A stretch of DNA of 43,983 nt from Verrucomicrobiota bacterium (lineage in GTDB: Bacteria; Verrucomicrobiota; Verrucomicrobiia; Limisphaerales; SIBE01), in assembly GCA_027623095.1 (NCBI GenBank), contig JAQBVM010000014.1, positions 1 to 43,983 of the forward strand, in the 5' to 3' direction. Both the position numbers and the translations under genes were made by a program. Position 1 is the stretch's first letter; the number at the start of each line of letters is the position of its first letter. Below, in pieces: positions 17,318 to 25,953 of this stretch. The notes beneath the pieces were generated by a model. That model did no database searches, had not been told where the DNA came from, and was given only the letters and a program-made list of their open reading frames with translations.

Positions 17318-18112
17318 ATGAAAAAGAATCATGTGCGCGCCAAACTAAAAAAGGGCGAACCCAGCATTGGCACTTGGCTGACACTGCCGGATACAGTTTC
17401 GGCCCACCTCATGGCACGAACCGGTTTTGACTGGCTCACCGTCGAACTGGAACATACTCCCATTTCGATGGAAACCGCCGCCGAAAGCTTCGCGATCATC
17501 TCAGCCTGCGGAACGGTTCCGTTGGCGCGCGTACCGTGGAACTCCGTGGAAAATATCAAACGGGTTCTGGACACTGGGGCCTGGGGTATCGTCGTTCCCA
17601 TGGTCAATAGCCGTGCCGAAGCCGAAGCGGTCGTGGCAGCCGCACGATACACGCCGTTGGGGAATCGGTCCGTGGGTGGTCAACTGCACGCGGCCAACTT
17701 TGACACCGACCCCGCCTCGTACTACGCCAATGCGAATGAGGAGATATTGGTCGTGATTATGGCGGAACATATCCATGCCATTGAGGCGGCTGATGACATT
17801 TTGAGCGTTCCCGGGATTGACGCGGTTTTTATCGGCCCCAACGACCTGCACAATTCGATGGGTTTGAAACCAGAATTCGACAGCGACAACAAGCAGTTTG
17901 TCGATGCGGTTCAACATATTCTTTCGACCGCAAAAAAACACGGGGTTGCGCCAGGGATTCATGTCTTGGACGCCGCCGCTGCAAAAGCTCGGGTCGAAGA
18001 GGGTTTTCAGTTTATCGCTGTGGCGAGCGAATCGGGGATGATGCTTGCGAAAGCGCGGGAGATCACGAAGGCCTTGGGAATTGGCGGCGCCAGACAAGTC
18101 GCCAAGTATTGA
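17318..18112 (+). CDS. HpcH/HpaI family aldolase
   Basis: 264 residues, cytoplasmic TIM barrel. Metal-dependent retro-aldol cleavage of 2-keto-3-deoxy acids giving pyruvate and an aldehyde. Motifs: GTWLTLPD at strand 1, WLTVELEHTPI, ARVPWN, a general-base His region, AWGIVVPMVNSRAEAEA and AVFIGPNDLHNSMG; the Glu and Asp metal ligands of the family lie in the expected MAEHI and DAVFIGPNDL blocks. The gene starts 12 bases after the upstream dehydrogenase and its stop abuts the next ATG. The combination suggests cleavage of a sugar acid to pyruvate plus glycolaldehyde or tartronate semialdehyde, followed by reduction, which is inference. Confidence 0.92.
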   Translation: MKKNHVRAKLKKGEPSIGTWLTLPDTVSAHLMARTGFDWLTVELEHTPISMETAAESFAIISACGTVPLARVPWNSVENIKRVLDTGAWGIVVPMVNSRAEAEAVVAAARYTPLGNRSVGGQLHAANFDTDPASYYANANEEILVVIMAEHIHAIEAADDILSVPGIDAVFIGPNDLHNSMGLKPEFDSDNKQFVDAVQHILSTAKKHGVAPGIHVLDAAAAKARVEEGFQFIAVASESGMMLAKAREITKALGIGGARQVAKY

Positions 18113-19066
18113 ATGAATATCGTAGTTCTGGATGGCTACACGCTGAACCCAGGCGATTTGAGCTGGGATGAGCTAAGCGCCCTGGGGCGGTGCGCGATCT
18201 ATGAACGAACACCGCCAGAACATGTGGTGGAACGCGCTGCGGACGCTGAGATTGTTCTGACCAACAAGACAGTCATGAATGCGGATCAGATTCAGCGTCT
18301 CCCGAAGCTTCAGTATATTGGCGTTCTCGCCACTGGATTTAATATCGTGGATGCAGCGGCAGCACGTGCACGGGGTATCCCGGTCGCTAATATCCCGACC
18401 TACGGCACAAGATCTGTGGCTCAAATGACTTTTGCGCTCCTGCTCGAACTAACCCAGCATGTGGGCCACCACTCGCAGTCCGTAAGGAAAGGGCGATGGA
18501 CCCAAAGTCCTGATTTCTGCTACTGGGATTTTCCGCTGGTCGAACTGGAAGGTCTGACAATGGGAATCCTTGGGTATGGAAGAATCGGCAGAGCGGTTGG
18601 CGAATTAGCTTCTGCGTTTGGAATGAAAGTGCGATGCCACACAAGGACATCTTTCCCAGAGTCAACTTCTGGTGTCTCGTGCGTCTCTTTGGAGGCGCTG
18701 TTCCGTCAAAGCGATGTGGTTAGTTTGCACTGTCCGCTTACGCCGGAAACAAGACACGTCGTTAACAGTGAGCGGCTGGCATCCATGAAGACTTCCTCTT
18801 TTCTCGTTAATACCAGTCGAGGCCCATTGATAGACGAAGCGGCCCTGGCTGAAGCTTTGAACGGGGGGCAGATCGCAGGCGCGGCACTCGATGTTTTGGC
18901 AGTGGAACCGCCCCAAAGAGAAAACCCGCTCCTCACAGCTCCAAATTGCCTCGTAACTCCGCATCTCGCCTGGGCGACTAAGGCGGCACGGGCGCGATTG
19001 ATGGGGACTGCGGTTGCGAACGTCCGGGCATTTCTCGCAGGAAATGTTCAGAACTTGGTGAACTGA
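18113..19066 (+). CDS. D-2-hydroxyacid dehydrogenase (glycerate dehydrogenase-like)
   Basis: 317 residues. The ATG follows the aldolase stop with no spacer (TGA then ATG), so translation is probably coupled. NAD-binding GILGYGRIGRAVGELA, the catalytic Arg block FLVNTSRGPLIDEAALAEAL, the Glu in GAALDVLAVEPP and the His in LVTPHLAWAT are all in place. The N-terminal MNIVVLDGYTLNPGDLSW resembles glycerate/hydroxypyruvate dehydrogenases. It is distinct in sequence from the first dehydrogenase of the run, so the pair are not a recent duplication. Confidence 0.92.
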   Translation: MNIVVLDGYTLNPGDLSWDELSALGRCAIYERTPPEHVVERAADAEIVLTNKTVMNADQIQRLPKLQYIGVLATGFNIVDAAAARARGIPVANIPTYGTRSVAQMTFALLLELTQHVGHHSQSVRKGRWTQSPDFCYWDFPLVELEGLTMGILGYGRIGRAVGELASAFGMKVRCHTRTSFPESTSGVSCVSLEALFRQSDVVSLHCPLTPETRHVVNSERLASMKTSSFLVNTSRGPLIDEAALAEALNGGQIAGAALDVLAVEPPQRENPLLTAPNCLVTPHLAWATKAARARLMGTAVANVRAFLAGNVQNLVN

Positions 19067-19104
19067 TCCAAACGGAGTATCGTCGATCGTCGATATCTGT
19101 GTCG

Positions 19105-19121
19105 AGAGGCGACCTCTGTTT
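19105..19121. terminator. Weak hairpin between convergent genes
   Basis: AGAGG (19105-19109) pairs with CCTCT (19113-19117) around CGA, followed by GTTT. It lies between the dehydrogenase stop (19066) and the stop of the minus-strand CBM48 gene (19120). The T run is short, so termination is only possible. Confidence 0.3.
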
Positions 19122-19410
19122 AGGAGACTTCCCTCACGGAATTGAAGTCCCCGTAGGGATTGGGAACTCTGAGAATGCACTCGGGATCGTCACGCCATTC
19201 CCCATCAACCAGGAAACAATAATGATAAGTTCCGGCGTCCAATGACACCTTGGTCTTCCAAGTGCCGTTCTTCTGTTTTTTGAGACTGATCGGATTTTCC
19301 TTCCAGTGCGTAAAGTCACCCACCAGCATCACGCTCATCGCTGTGGGAGCAGAGAATGAAAAAGCCTGTTCCTTTTTTGGTGATTTCGGGGTTTTCATCG
19401 GTTCTATCAT
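19120..19410 (-). CDS. Stand-alone CBM48 / AMPK-type glycogen-binding domain protein
   Basis: 96 residues, cytoplasmic. After a Lys/Pro-rich start the whole protein is one carbohydrate-binding module: FSFSAPTAMSVMLVGDFTHW, GTWKTKVSLDAGTYHYCFLVDGEW and DDPECILRVPNPYGDFNS are the three recognisable blocks of the AMPK1_CBM family, including Trp and Lys residues that line the glucan site. No catalytic domain is attached. Such single-domain proteins may target partners to glycogen. The start could also be four codons later (Met-5). Confidence 0.9.
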   Translation of the reverse strand: MIEPMKTPKSPKKEQAFSFSAPTAMSVMLVGDFTHWKENPISLKKQKNGTWKTKVSLDAGTYHYCFLVDGEWRDDPECILRVPNPYGDFNSVREVS

Positions 19411-19602
19411 TTCAATGAAATAGATCTCAGAAATTGCTGCCTTAGAAAGAGTATCAGTTGCACATCAAAAAACAAGGGGGGAGAATCCCGAATGAACGAC
19501 GCCAAAGTCCCATGAACGAACAACAATCGAAATTCAAGATCCCCAGAATCTCAAAATAACGTCTGAGGCTCAACTGGTTATACAGAAAGGAAATCTTGGT
19601 AC

Positions 19603-19760
19603 GGAGTTTACACTCTGCTCAAGGCAAACAAACCTTGGAGCTATTCAAGAGCCTAAACGCCGGCGGCACGACCATTGTTCATGTGACGCACTCCGAAACC
19701 AACGCTGCTTATGGAAATCGCGTTATTCGGCTTCAAGACGGCTGGATAGCGAAAGACTAA
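19603..19760 (+). pseudogene. Remnant of an ABC transporter ATPase (MacB/LolD type), C-terminus only
   Basis: The last about 52 codons before TAA at 19758-19760 read as the end of an export-type ABC ATPase: SAQGKQTLELFKSLN (after the D-loop position), GTTIVHVTHSETNAA containing the switch His, and RVIRLQDGWI. Walker A, signature and Walker B are missing, and the frame closes upstream at 19557-19559. The rest of the 356-base gap between the CBM48 gene and purE shows nothing else. It is a degraded copy, evidence that an ABC exporter gene was once here. Confidence 0.7.
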
Positions 19761-19766
19761 AGAGCG

Positions 19767-20267
19767 TCAAAGCTTGATTTCTCGACTGCTCATGCACTTC
19801 TTTGTCTGCTCGTCGCGGAAATTTCTATAGGCCTCTCGGTACTTCGGATATTTGTTTCCAAGAATTGCCACCGCGAAGAGCGCTGCGTTAACTGCCCCCG
19901 CCTTTCCGATTGCAAGGGTTCCAACCGGAACTCCACCCGGCATCTGAACTATGGAGAGCAAAGAATCCATACCGTGCAACGTCTTTGATTCAACCGGAAC
20001 TCCCAGAACCGGAAGCTCTGTCTTTGCGGCAACAACTCCGGGAAGATGCGCTGCGCCACCGGCTCCCGCGATAATTACCTCAAGGCCGCGTTTGGCAGCG
20101 CTGGAAGCGTATTTGAAGACGAGATCAGGCGCCCTGTGCGCGGACATCACTTGCGCTTCAAATGGAACCTTTAGTTCCTCAAGTTTCGCCGCAGCGTACT
20201 GCATTGTTTCCCAGTCCGATTGGCTGCCCATGATAATACCCACGAGGGGTTTTGATTTTGACGCCAT
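19767..20267 (-). CDS. purE: N5-carboxyaminoimidazole ribonucleotide mutase (PurE class I)
   Basis: 166 residues, cytoplasmic. Converts N5-CAIR to CAIR in purine synthesis. The signature [12 protein letters not shown] and the catalytic SAHRAPD (His) are present, as are [15 protein letters not shown] and the [24 protein letters not shown] blocks. Length is normal for the bacterial class I enzyme. No purK lies next to it in this window. A strong terminator hairpin just upstream shields it from dsbD transcription, so it should have its own promoter. Confidence 0.97.
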   Translation of the reverse strand: MASKSKPLVGIIMGSQSDWETMQYAAAKLEELKVPFEAQVMSAHRAPDLVFKYASSAAKRGLEVIIAGAGGAAHLPGVVAAKTELPVLGVPVESKTLHGMDSLLSIVQMPGGVPVGTLAIGKAGAVNAALFAVAILGNKYPKYREAYRNFRDEQTKKCMSSREIKL

Positions 20268-20300
20268 ACGAGACCAGAGTTAACTGGCTTCCGCGCAAAA

Positions 20301-20339
20301 AGCAATCCGCCAGCGAGCTTTTTATCGCTCGCTGGCGGA
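20301..20339 (-). terminator. Strong intrinsic terminator after dsbD
   Basis: A perfect 12-bp stem, CCGCCAGCGAGC (20308-20319) with GCTCGCTGGCGG (20328-20339), and an 8-base loop. On the minus strand the stem is followed by ATTGCTTTTTG, a U-rich tract. It is placed between the dsbD stop (20445) and purE start (20267), both on the minus strand, so it ends the dsbD transcript. Confidence 0.8.
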
Positions 20340-20444
20340 GCCGACCTTCACCCTAACCGAACCGAAATTCTAGCCAACCCTGGCGGCCCTTTTGACGGTG
20401 TGAACTTGGTCCAAAAGGCCCGCTTCAATTGCGTCTCCAAAAAC

Positions 20445-22634
20445 TCAGGTTCCATGCGAGGCAACTCTTGTCGCCGCCGCCTTATCCAAAGTCTCCAGAA
20501 CAATGTTCGGAGTTAATACTTCAGGGAGCACATAAGGCTCCTTTTGACCGCCCGCCGGATAAATCAAAACCAAAGGAACACCTGCGCGCTTGTATTTCTT
20601 CAGCTCGGTGGCGATGGCCGCGTCTTCATTGGTGTAATCTCCGAGCAGAGGCACTACGTTTAAGTCCGTCAATTTTGCGCGCACCGACTCAATTTCCAGG
20701 CTGGTCTTCTTGTTCACTTGGCAAGTCACACACCAGTCTGCGGTGAAATCGACCAAAACCGGGCGCCCTGTCGCAAGTGCAACTTCAAGCGCTCGCGGGC
20801 TCCATTCGCTCCAAGGAATCCCTCCCAACTCTCGAGTTGCGAACCGGCCCGCCTGCCCCGTGGCGATCGGAGATCGCCAGTTCAATTGACGCTCCAGGAC
20901 GAAAAAGTAAGCCGTCGCCAGCAACGCGAGAGTCGCGGTCATGGCCAATACCCGGTGTTTCGCGCCTCGCTGTACGAAATCTCCCCAAATCCAAGAAGCC
21001 ATCGCCACGGTCACAAGAAACATTCCCAGCCACAACACGCCGCTCCTACCGAAATGAGAAGACGTTAACCACAGCAGCCAGAAAGCCGTGGCCAGCATCG
21101 GGAAACCCATTGCAATTTTGAATTTTTGCATCCAAAGCCCGGGTTTCGGAATGAATCGCAGCCACGTGGGATTCCAGCTCAACACAACGTAAGGCGCGGC
21201 CAATCCGAGTCCGATGGTGGCGAACATTAACACGATGACAGCAGGCGACTGCGAAAACGCAAACCCGAGCGCCACGCCCAAAAAAGGCGCCGTGCATGGT
21301 GTCGCTAGCGCTGTGGCCAGCACACCATGGAAGAACGCACCTCCTGCCCCTTCTTTCGATGCCAATGTATTCGCGGCTCCCATCGCTCCGCCGGAAAGCG
21401 TAATCTCAAAAAGGCCAAAGAGGTTTAGGGCAACGAGCGTGACTAAAAGCGTCATTCCAATGAGGAACTGGGGATTCTGAAACTGCATTCCCCAACTTGC
21501 GGCCCGGCCAGCCTGCTGAACTCCGATAACAATTCCGGCCAGCACCAAGAATGAGGCAATCACACCCGAGGCGTAAATAAGTCCCAACTGCCGCACACGG
21601 CCTGGTGATTCCTTGCTCTGATTAACAAACCCCAAAATCTTTAGCGCAATTACCGGTAAAACGCACGGCATGATGTTTAGAATTAAGCCGCCCAGAAATG
21701 CCAGGCCGAGCATCGCAAGCAACGATCGTGTAGGCGGCGGGATCGAAGCGGTGACCTCGCCAGTCCCCGGGGACGGAGCTGGATCGGAACCGGCCCGAGA
21801 ACCAGTTTCGGATGCGACGGAAACGGTGACTTCGCGCGCTTGCTGCTGTCCCGCAGCGGACTGTGTGAAAATCACCCCGCGAATACGAGCAGGCCACTTA
21901 TCACCAAAGCGTAGGACTTTCTTTCGGAGCGAGATGAAGTCTCCCGCATCGGATAACCGTTCGGTGGGTCCGGAAAACTCGTAATCCTCATGCGCGTAGG
22001 GGAAGAAATCAGCGGTCTCGACCTTCTCATTGTTCACCCATCGGATGACGAGGGGCCGCGTGTCACTCCCCACGGATTTCTCCCAATTCATTTTCACGGA
22101 TAGAGAAGCCCCGTCTTGCGGGAGTTTCCGCATCCAGGCGTCAATTCTGTCGCCTTCCATCGAACGTTTAAGTTCGGATCCGACCAACAGCGGCGCCGCA
22201 ATATCTCCTCTACCGGGAACGCATACCTCCTCGCATTCCAGCCAAGTTACCTTTGCCTTCAAGTTTTTCGCTCCAGGAGTCAATTCGTTCCCGAGAGTCA
22301 ATGGAACCAGCAGAAGGACCTCATTGTGATAGACGTACGTGGTGAGATCCGCGGCAATGAACTTCTCTGGAACCGGCCACTGGATTTCCCCCGCGGAAAT
22401 CCCCTCAGGCAATTGCCAGTCGATCTTGGTCGGCATCCCGGATTCACCGGAGTTCTTCCAGTAGGTGTGCCATTTCGGTTCCATCCGCAATTCCACTCCC
22501 ACCATCACCGTATCTCCAGGGCGCGCGCTATCGGTGGAAAGGATCAAACGAGCTGTTGTTCGCTGGGCGGCGAGAGACGTTGAAACAATCATTCCGGCCA
22601 GCACGAACCAAGCGCATATCCGGAAGATTTTCAT
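20445..22634 (-). CDS. dsbD: DsbD, thiol:disulfide interchange protein
   Basis: 729 residues from the ATG at 22634, which has a GGAG Shine-Dalgarno motif close upstream. Passes electrons from cytoplasmic thioredoxin across the inner membrane to periplasmic thiol proteins. All three parts are present: a signal peptide and periplasmic alpha-like domain with a Cys pair in WLECEEVCVPG (about 25-250), a membrane core of about eight segments with the two active Cys in NIMPCVLP and ATPCTAPF (about 300-590), and a C-terminal thioredoxin domain with ADWCVTCQVNK (about 600-729). All six redox Cys appear intact. It is a single-gene unit, with the four-gene envelope cluster divergent from it. Confidence 0.93.
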   Translation of the reverse strand: MKIFRICAWFVLAGMIVSTSLAAQRTTARLILSTDSARPGDTVMVGVELRMEPKWHTYWKNSGESGMPTKIDWQLPEGISAGEIQWPVPEKFIAADLTTYVYHNEVLLLVPLTLGNELTPGAKNLKAKVTWLECEEVCVPGRGDIAAPLLVGSELKRSMEGDRIDAWMRKLPQDGASLSVKMNWEKSVGSDTRPLVIRWVNNEKVETADFFPYAHEDYEFSGPTERLSDAGDFISLRKKVLRFGDKWPARIRGVIFTQSAAGQQQAREVTVSVASETGSRAGSDPAPSPGTGEVTASIPPPTRSLLAMLGLAFLGGLILNIMPCVLPVIALKILGFVNQSKESPGRVRQLGLIYASGVIASFLVLAGIVIGVQQAGRAASWGMQFQNPQFLIGMTLLVTLVALNLFGLFEITLSGGAMGAANTLASKEGAGGAFFHGVLATALATPCTAPFLGVALGFAFSQSPAVIVLMFATIGLGLAAPYVVLSWNPTWLRFIPKPGLWMQKFKIAMGFPMLATAFWLLWLTSSHFGRSGVLWLGMFLVTVAMASWIWGDFVQRGAKHRVLAMTATLALLATAYFFVLERQLNWRSPIATGQAGRFATRELGGIPWSEWSPRALEVALATGRPVLVDFTADWCVTCQVNKKTSLEIESVRAKLTDLNVVPLLGDYTNEDAAIATELKKYKRAGVPLVLIYPAGGQKEPYVLPEVLTPNIVLETLDKAAATRVASHGT

Positions 22635-22787
22635 AACTCCACATAAGATGCACAAACTTCGAAAAAATTGAATGGAATTTCAATATGTGCATGCAGACGC
22701 ACACCTTTTGGCCTAAAAAGCAGGCAAAACTGTTAGCAGAGATCGACGGGAGAAAGGGAATTCAGAACCGCCGCGATTCTCCAGGAA

Positions 22788-25700
22788 GTGTTGGACGGAA
22801 TCGCAATTCGCATGCAAGGTATGGCGCATTTTATCCTAGATATGGACCATGAAGAGAATCAACTGGGCGTTCGTTTGCCGGAGGAGTTGCGGAAGCAATT
22901 CTCCGCGCTGGAGCAGCGTCTTTGGAAGGCCGAAACAGCCATTGCGATTTGTTCCGGACTGATCGGTCTGTTGGGTTCGTACTTGGTCCTGTTTGTTTCG
23001 GATAGGATATGGGACACACCGGTCTTTTTGAGGCTTCTCATTACAATTTTCGGGACTGCTGTCTTGGCGTTTTCCGGATACCGTTGGGCGCTCCGGTGGA
23101 TTCTCAAGCGCCGCGATATCAGGGCGCTGTCAAATCTTGTGCAGTTGCGCTTCCGCCGCCTTGGGGATCGGCTGCTCGGGATTGTGGAACTCGCGAACGA
23201 AGGGAACCGTCCTCCGGGTTTTTCTCTCGCGCTGTATCGAGCTGCGATCGATCAGGTGTCCGGGGAAGCGACGCAGTTTAATTTTCCGGATGCCGTTGAT
23301 CCGCGACCGGTGAAGGTTCGGTTCTGGGGGGCGGTTTGTTTGGCGATCCTGTTTTTGCTGCCCGCTTTTCTTGTGCCGGGTGCCGCATGGAATGTTTTTC
23401 TTCGCTGGGTTTCGCCGGTGTCGGCGATCGAACGGTACACACTGGTGACCATCGACGAGCTGCCGCCGAGCCAAATTGTACCCCACGGAGAGGTTTTCGA
23501 CGTGGGGGTGGCAGTGTCGTATCGCTCGTTTTGGAAACCACGGACTGCGATCGCCGAGTACAGTGATCAACCGGGTGTTAAGGGTTTCGTTGATGGGGGG
23601 CGTATTCGATTCACAATTCCTGGGCAGATTCAGGCTGGGCCGCTTGAAATCCGAATCGGTGACGCGACTCGAACTGTGTCGATCGTTCCGACTCACCGAC
23701 CCTCTTTGAAGGAGATGCAAGCCTCGGTAGAATTGCCAGCGTATCTTCGATATCCGTCTTACGCAGAAAGTGTGAAGAACGGGTCGATGACCATTCTCGA
23801 GGGGAGCAGTATAGTGTTTACCGGCACGGCTACTCGATCTCTGAAGAGGGCGTGGCGAAGGTCCGGTGAGGGGGCTCCAGAAGAGTTGAATGTCGATGGT
23901 AAACGCTTTTTCAGCGAAGTCCGCGAATTGAACCAACTCGTCCATCACGCGTTTACGTGGGAGGATGAACTTGGGCTGACCAACTCGGCTCCTTGGGATT
24001 TGGTGCTCGGAACAGAGAAAGATTTTCCTCCGGTTCCCCAGCTCAGCGATTTCACGCGCGAGCTTGCCGTATTGGAAACGGAGGTTATCGAGATTAGAGC
24101 GGGGGCGCGGGATGATTATGGCGTGCGAGAGATTGGGTTGGTGTGGCGCTTCACAAGCGACTCGGAGAATTCGACGAATGGATTGAGACAGGGTTTTCGA
24201 ATCGAGGCTGCTTCTTCCCAAGAAAAGCGGTTGGAAGAGCGGTTTTATTTCAATCCCGCATTGCTCGGAATCCCCGCCGATTCGGCGATCGAACTACGGG
24301 GGTACGCCAAAGATTTTTACCCCGGCAGAGAGGCCGTTGAGTCGCAAAGCTATCGTCTGTTTGTGTTGGGAACCGAGCAACACGCGGAAATGGTGCGCCA
24401 GAAACTGGAATCGATGCTTGTGAGACTTGAGGAGGTGACGCGTCTGGAGGAAAAGATCGCCAGCAGCCTCCAGGAATTGAAAGAGCTCGGCCAGAAGGAG
24501 TTGTCCGAAGAAGCAGCCGGGGCGGCGATGGAGGAAGCGACCGAGGAACAGGAGCGAAACGCCATTGATCTGGAGCAACTTGCCAAGGAGGGCACTGAAA
24601 CGGTTCGGGAGGGAATGCGCAATCCGACCCTGCCGAACGACAAATTGCAGGAGTGGGCCAAGAACGTGCAGGCGATGCAGGAATTGGCGGAAGGCAAGAT
24701 GAAAGACGCGGCCAACGCTCTGAAATCCGCCAAACAGAATCAGGAATCGAAGCAGGAGAATGTGGCCAAAGCTCAGGAGAAGACGGAGGAAATTTTGGAA
24801 GACCTTCAGGAAATGCAACAGGCATTCAATCAAGGCCTTGATGACTTACAGGCTCTGACGCTGGCGCAGCGTTTGCGAAAGGCTTCATCCGAGGAGAAAG
24901 AGATTGAAAACAGGTTGGAGAAACAGGTCCCAGAAACAATCGGACTCATCGCGGAGGAACTCTCCGATAAATTCCGCCGTGTCAACGAGCGCTTGGCAGA
25001 GGAACAGACCGGCACCCAACACGACGCCGAGCTTCTGATGGGAGAGATTAGCCGGTTTTTTGAGCGAACTCAGCAGCCTAATTACGGTCAGGTCAGCAAC
25101 GAGATGGCGGATGCGAAAACCGTGGAAGAGCTCGATCGCGTGCGGTCTTTGATCGCAGAGAACATTTCGATGCAGGCGATGCGGCAGTTGTCTGTTTGGT
25201 CAGAGCGTTTCACGGGGTGGGCAGACATTCTCGAACCGAAGAGCGATTCGTCGGGCGGTGGCGGTGGCGGTGGCGGTGGCGGCGAGAACCAGCAGGCTGA
25301 AATGCTTTTGAAGCAGTTGATGGCTCTACTCCGAATGCGTGAAGGCGAGGTGAATCTGCGCGCGCGCACAACGCTGTTGGAGGAGAAGAAAAAAGAAGAT
25401 CCCCGCTATGACGAGAGCGTTGAGATGTTGTATGGCGAGCAGCGGGTACTGTTGAAGAAACTGATTCAAATGCAGATGGACAATTTGGTGCCGCCCTTGA
25501 TGGAACCGCTCCAAGAGATCTACCGTCCGATGTTGGATTCGGCGATGCTCTTGGGTGAGCCGCGCACCGATGCGCCCACCGTCAAAGCCGAGACGGAAAC
25601 AATCCAGGTGCTTTCCGATGTGATTAACTTGATTAACGAACAGTCGCAGAAAGGGAATAATTCTCAAAGCCAGGCGAGTGAACAGATGGCTTTTTTGCTG

Positions 25701-25943
25701 CGCATGATGTCGCAGCAGCAGGGTCAGAATATGGGTATGGCTTTGAGCAACACTCCCGGCGGCAACTCTAGCGGCGGGACCACCGATCAAGCTGCCTCAA
25801 CCGTGGAAGGAGATTCCACAGGCAAAGAATCGGACGGAAAAGACGTGGGCAAAGCCAGCGGGTCGATAATGCGGACTGTGCCCACAGAGTTCCGCGAAGC
25901 GTTAGAGAACTATTTCAATGCGATCGAGGAGACGCAGAAGTGA
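22788..25943 (+). CDS. Large membrane-anchored coiled-coil protein of unknown function (DUF4175-like)
   Basis: 1051 residues from a GTG at 22788 (ATG at 22812, 22821 or 22842 are alternatives; none has a clear ribosome-binding site). Membrane segments lie at about 48-72, 78-100 and 178-200. Residues about 210-540 form a beta-rich region with Ig-like blocks (SVELPAYLRYPSYAE, DDYGVREIGLVW). Residues about 545-720 are a long coiled coil, rich in Glu, Lys and Gln, with repeated EE/KE heptads. A run of ten Gly (823-832), helical segments and a Ser/Gly/Asp-rich tail follow. This layout is common in PVC genomes next to MoxR/BatA-type genes, which are absent here. The stop overlaps the start region of the next gene. 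Function unknown; a structural or regulatory role at the envelope is plausible. Confidence 0.85.
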   Translation: MLDGIAIRMQGMAHFILDMDHEENQLGVRLPEELRKQFSALEQRLWKAETAIAICSGLIGLLGSYLVLFVSDRIWDTPVFLRLLITIFGTAVLAFSGYRWALRWILKRRDIRALSNLVQLRFRRLGDRLLGIVELANEGNRPPGFSLALYRAAIDQVSGEATQFNFPDAVDPRPVKVRFWGAVCLAILFLLPAFLVPGAAWNVFLRWVSPVSAIERYTLVTIDELPPSQIVPHGEVFDVGVAVSYRSFWKPRTAIAEYSDQPGVKGFVDGGRIRFTIPGQIQAGPLEIRIGDATRTVSIVPTHRPSLKEMQASVELPAYLRYPSYAESVKNGSMTILEGSSIVFTGTATRSLKRAWRRSGEGAPEELNVDGKRFFSEVRELNQLVHHAFTWEDELGLTNSAPWDLVLGTEKDFPPVPQLSDFTRELAVLETEVIEIRAGARDDYGVREIGLVWRFTSDSENSTNGLRQGFRIEAASSQEKRLEERFYFNPALLGIPADSAIELRGYAKDFYPGREAVESQSYRLFVLGTEQHAEMVRQKLESMLVRLEEVTRLEEKIASSLQELKELGQKELSEEAAGAAMEEATEEQERNAIDLEQLAKEGTETVREGMRNPTLPNDKLQEWAKNVQAMQELAEGKMKDAANALKSAKQNQESKQENVAKAQEKTEEILEDLQEMQQAFNQGLDDLQALTLAQRLRKASSEEKEIENRLEKQVPETIGLIAEELSDKFRRVNERLAEEQTGTQHDAELLMGEISRFFERTQQPNYGQVSNEMADAKTVEELDRVRSLIAENISMQAMRQLSVWSERFTGWADILEPKSDSSGGGGGGGGGGENQQAEMLLKQLMALLRMREGEVNLRARTTLLEEKKKEDPRYDESVEMLYGEQRVLLKKLIQMQMDNLVPPLMEPLQEIYRPMLDSAMLLGEPRTDAPTVKAETETIQVLSDVINLINEQSQKGNNSQSQASEQMAFLLRMMSQQQGQNMGMALSNTPGGNSSGGTTDQAASTVEGDSTGKESDGKDVGKASGSIMRTVPTEFREALENYFNAIEETQK

Positions 25944-25953
25944 GGTGCGCATT

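Noticed and set aside
20376-20444. In-frame continuation past the dsbD stop: 23 codons (FGDAIEAGLLDQVHTVKR region) after TGA
   Set aside because: It looks somewhat protein-like, but DsbD is complete at the TGA, there is no second start, and a terminator follows. Readthrough or decay cannot be shown.
23130-24221. Minus-strand frame of 363 codons
   Set aside because: Antisense to the large envelope protein, with no domain or leader and an Arg/His-rich composition.
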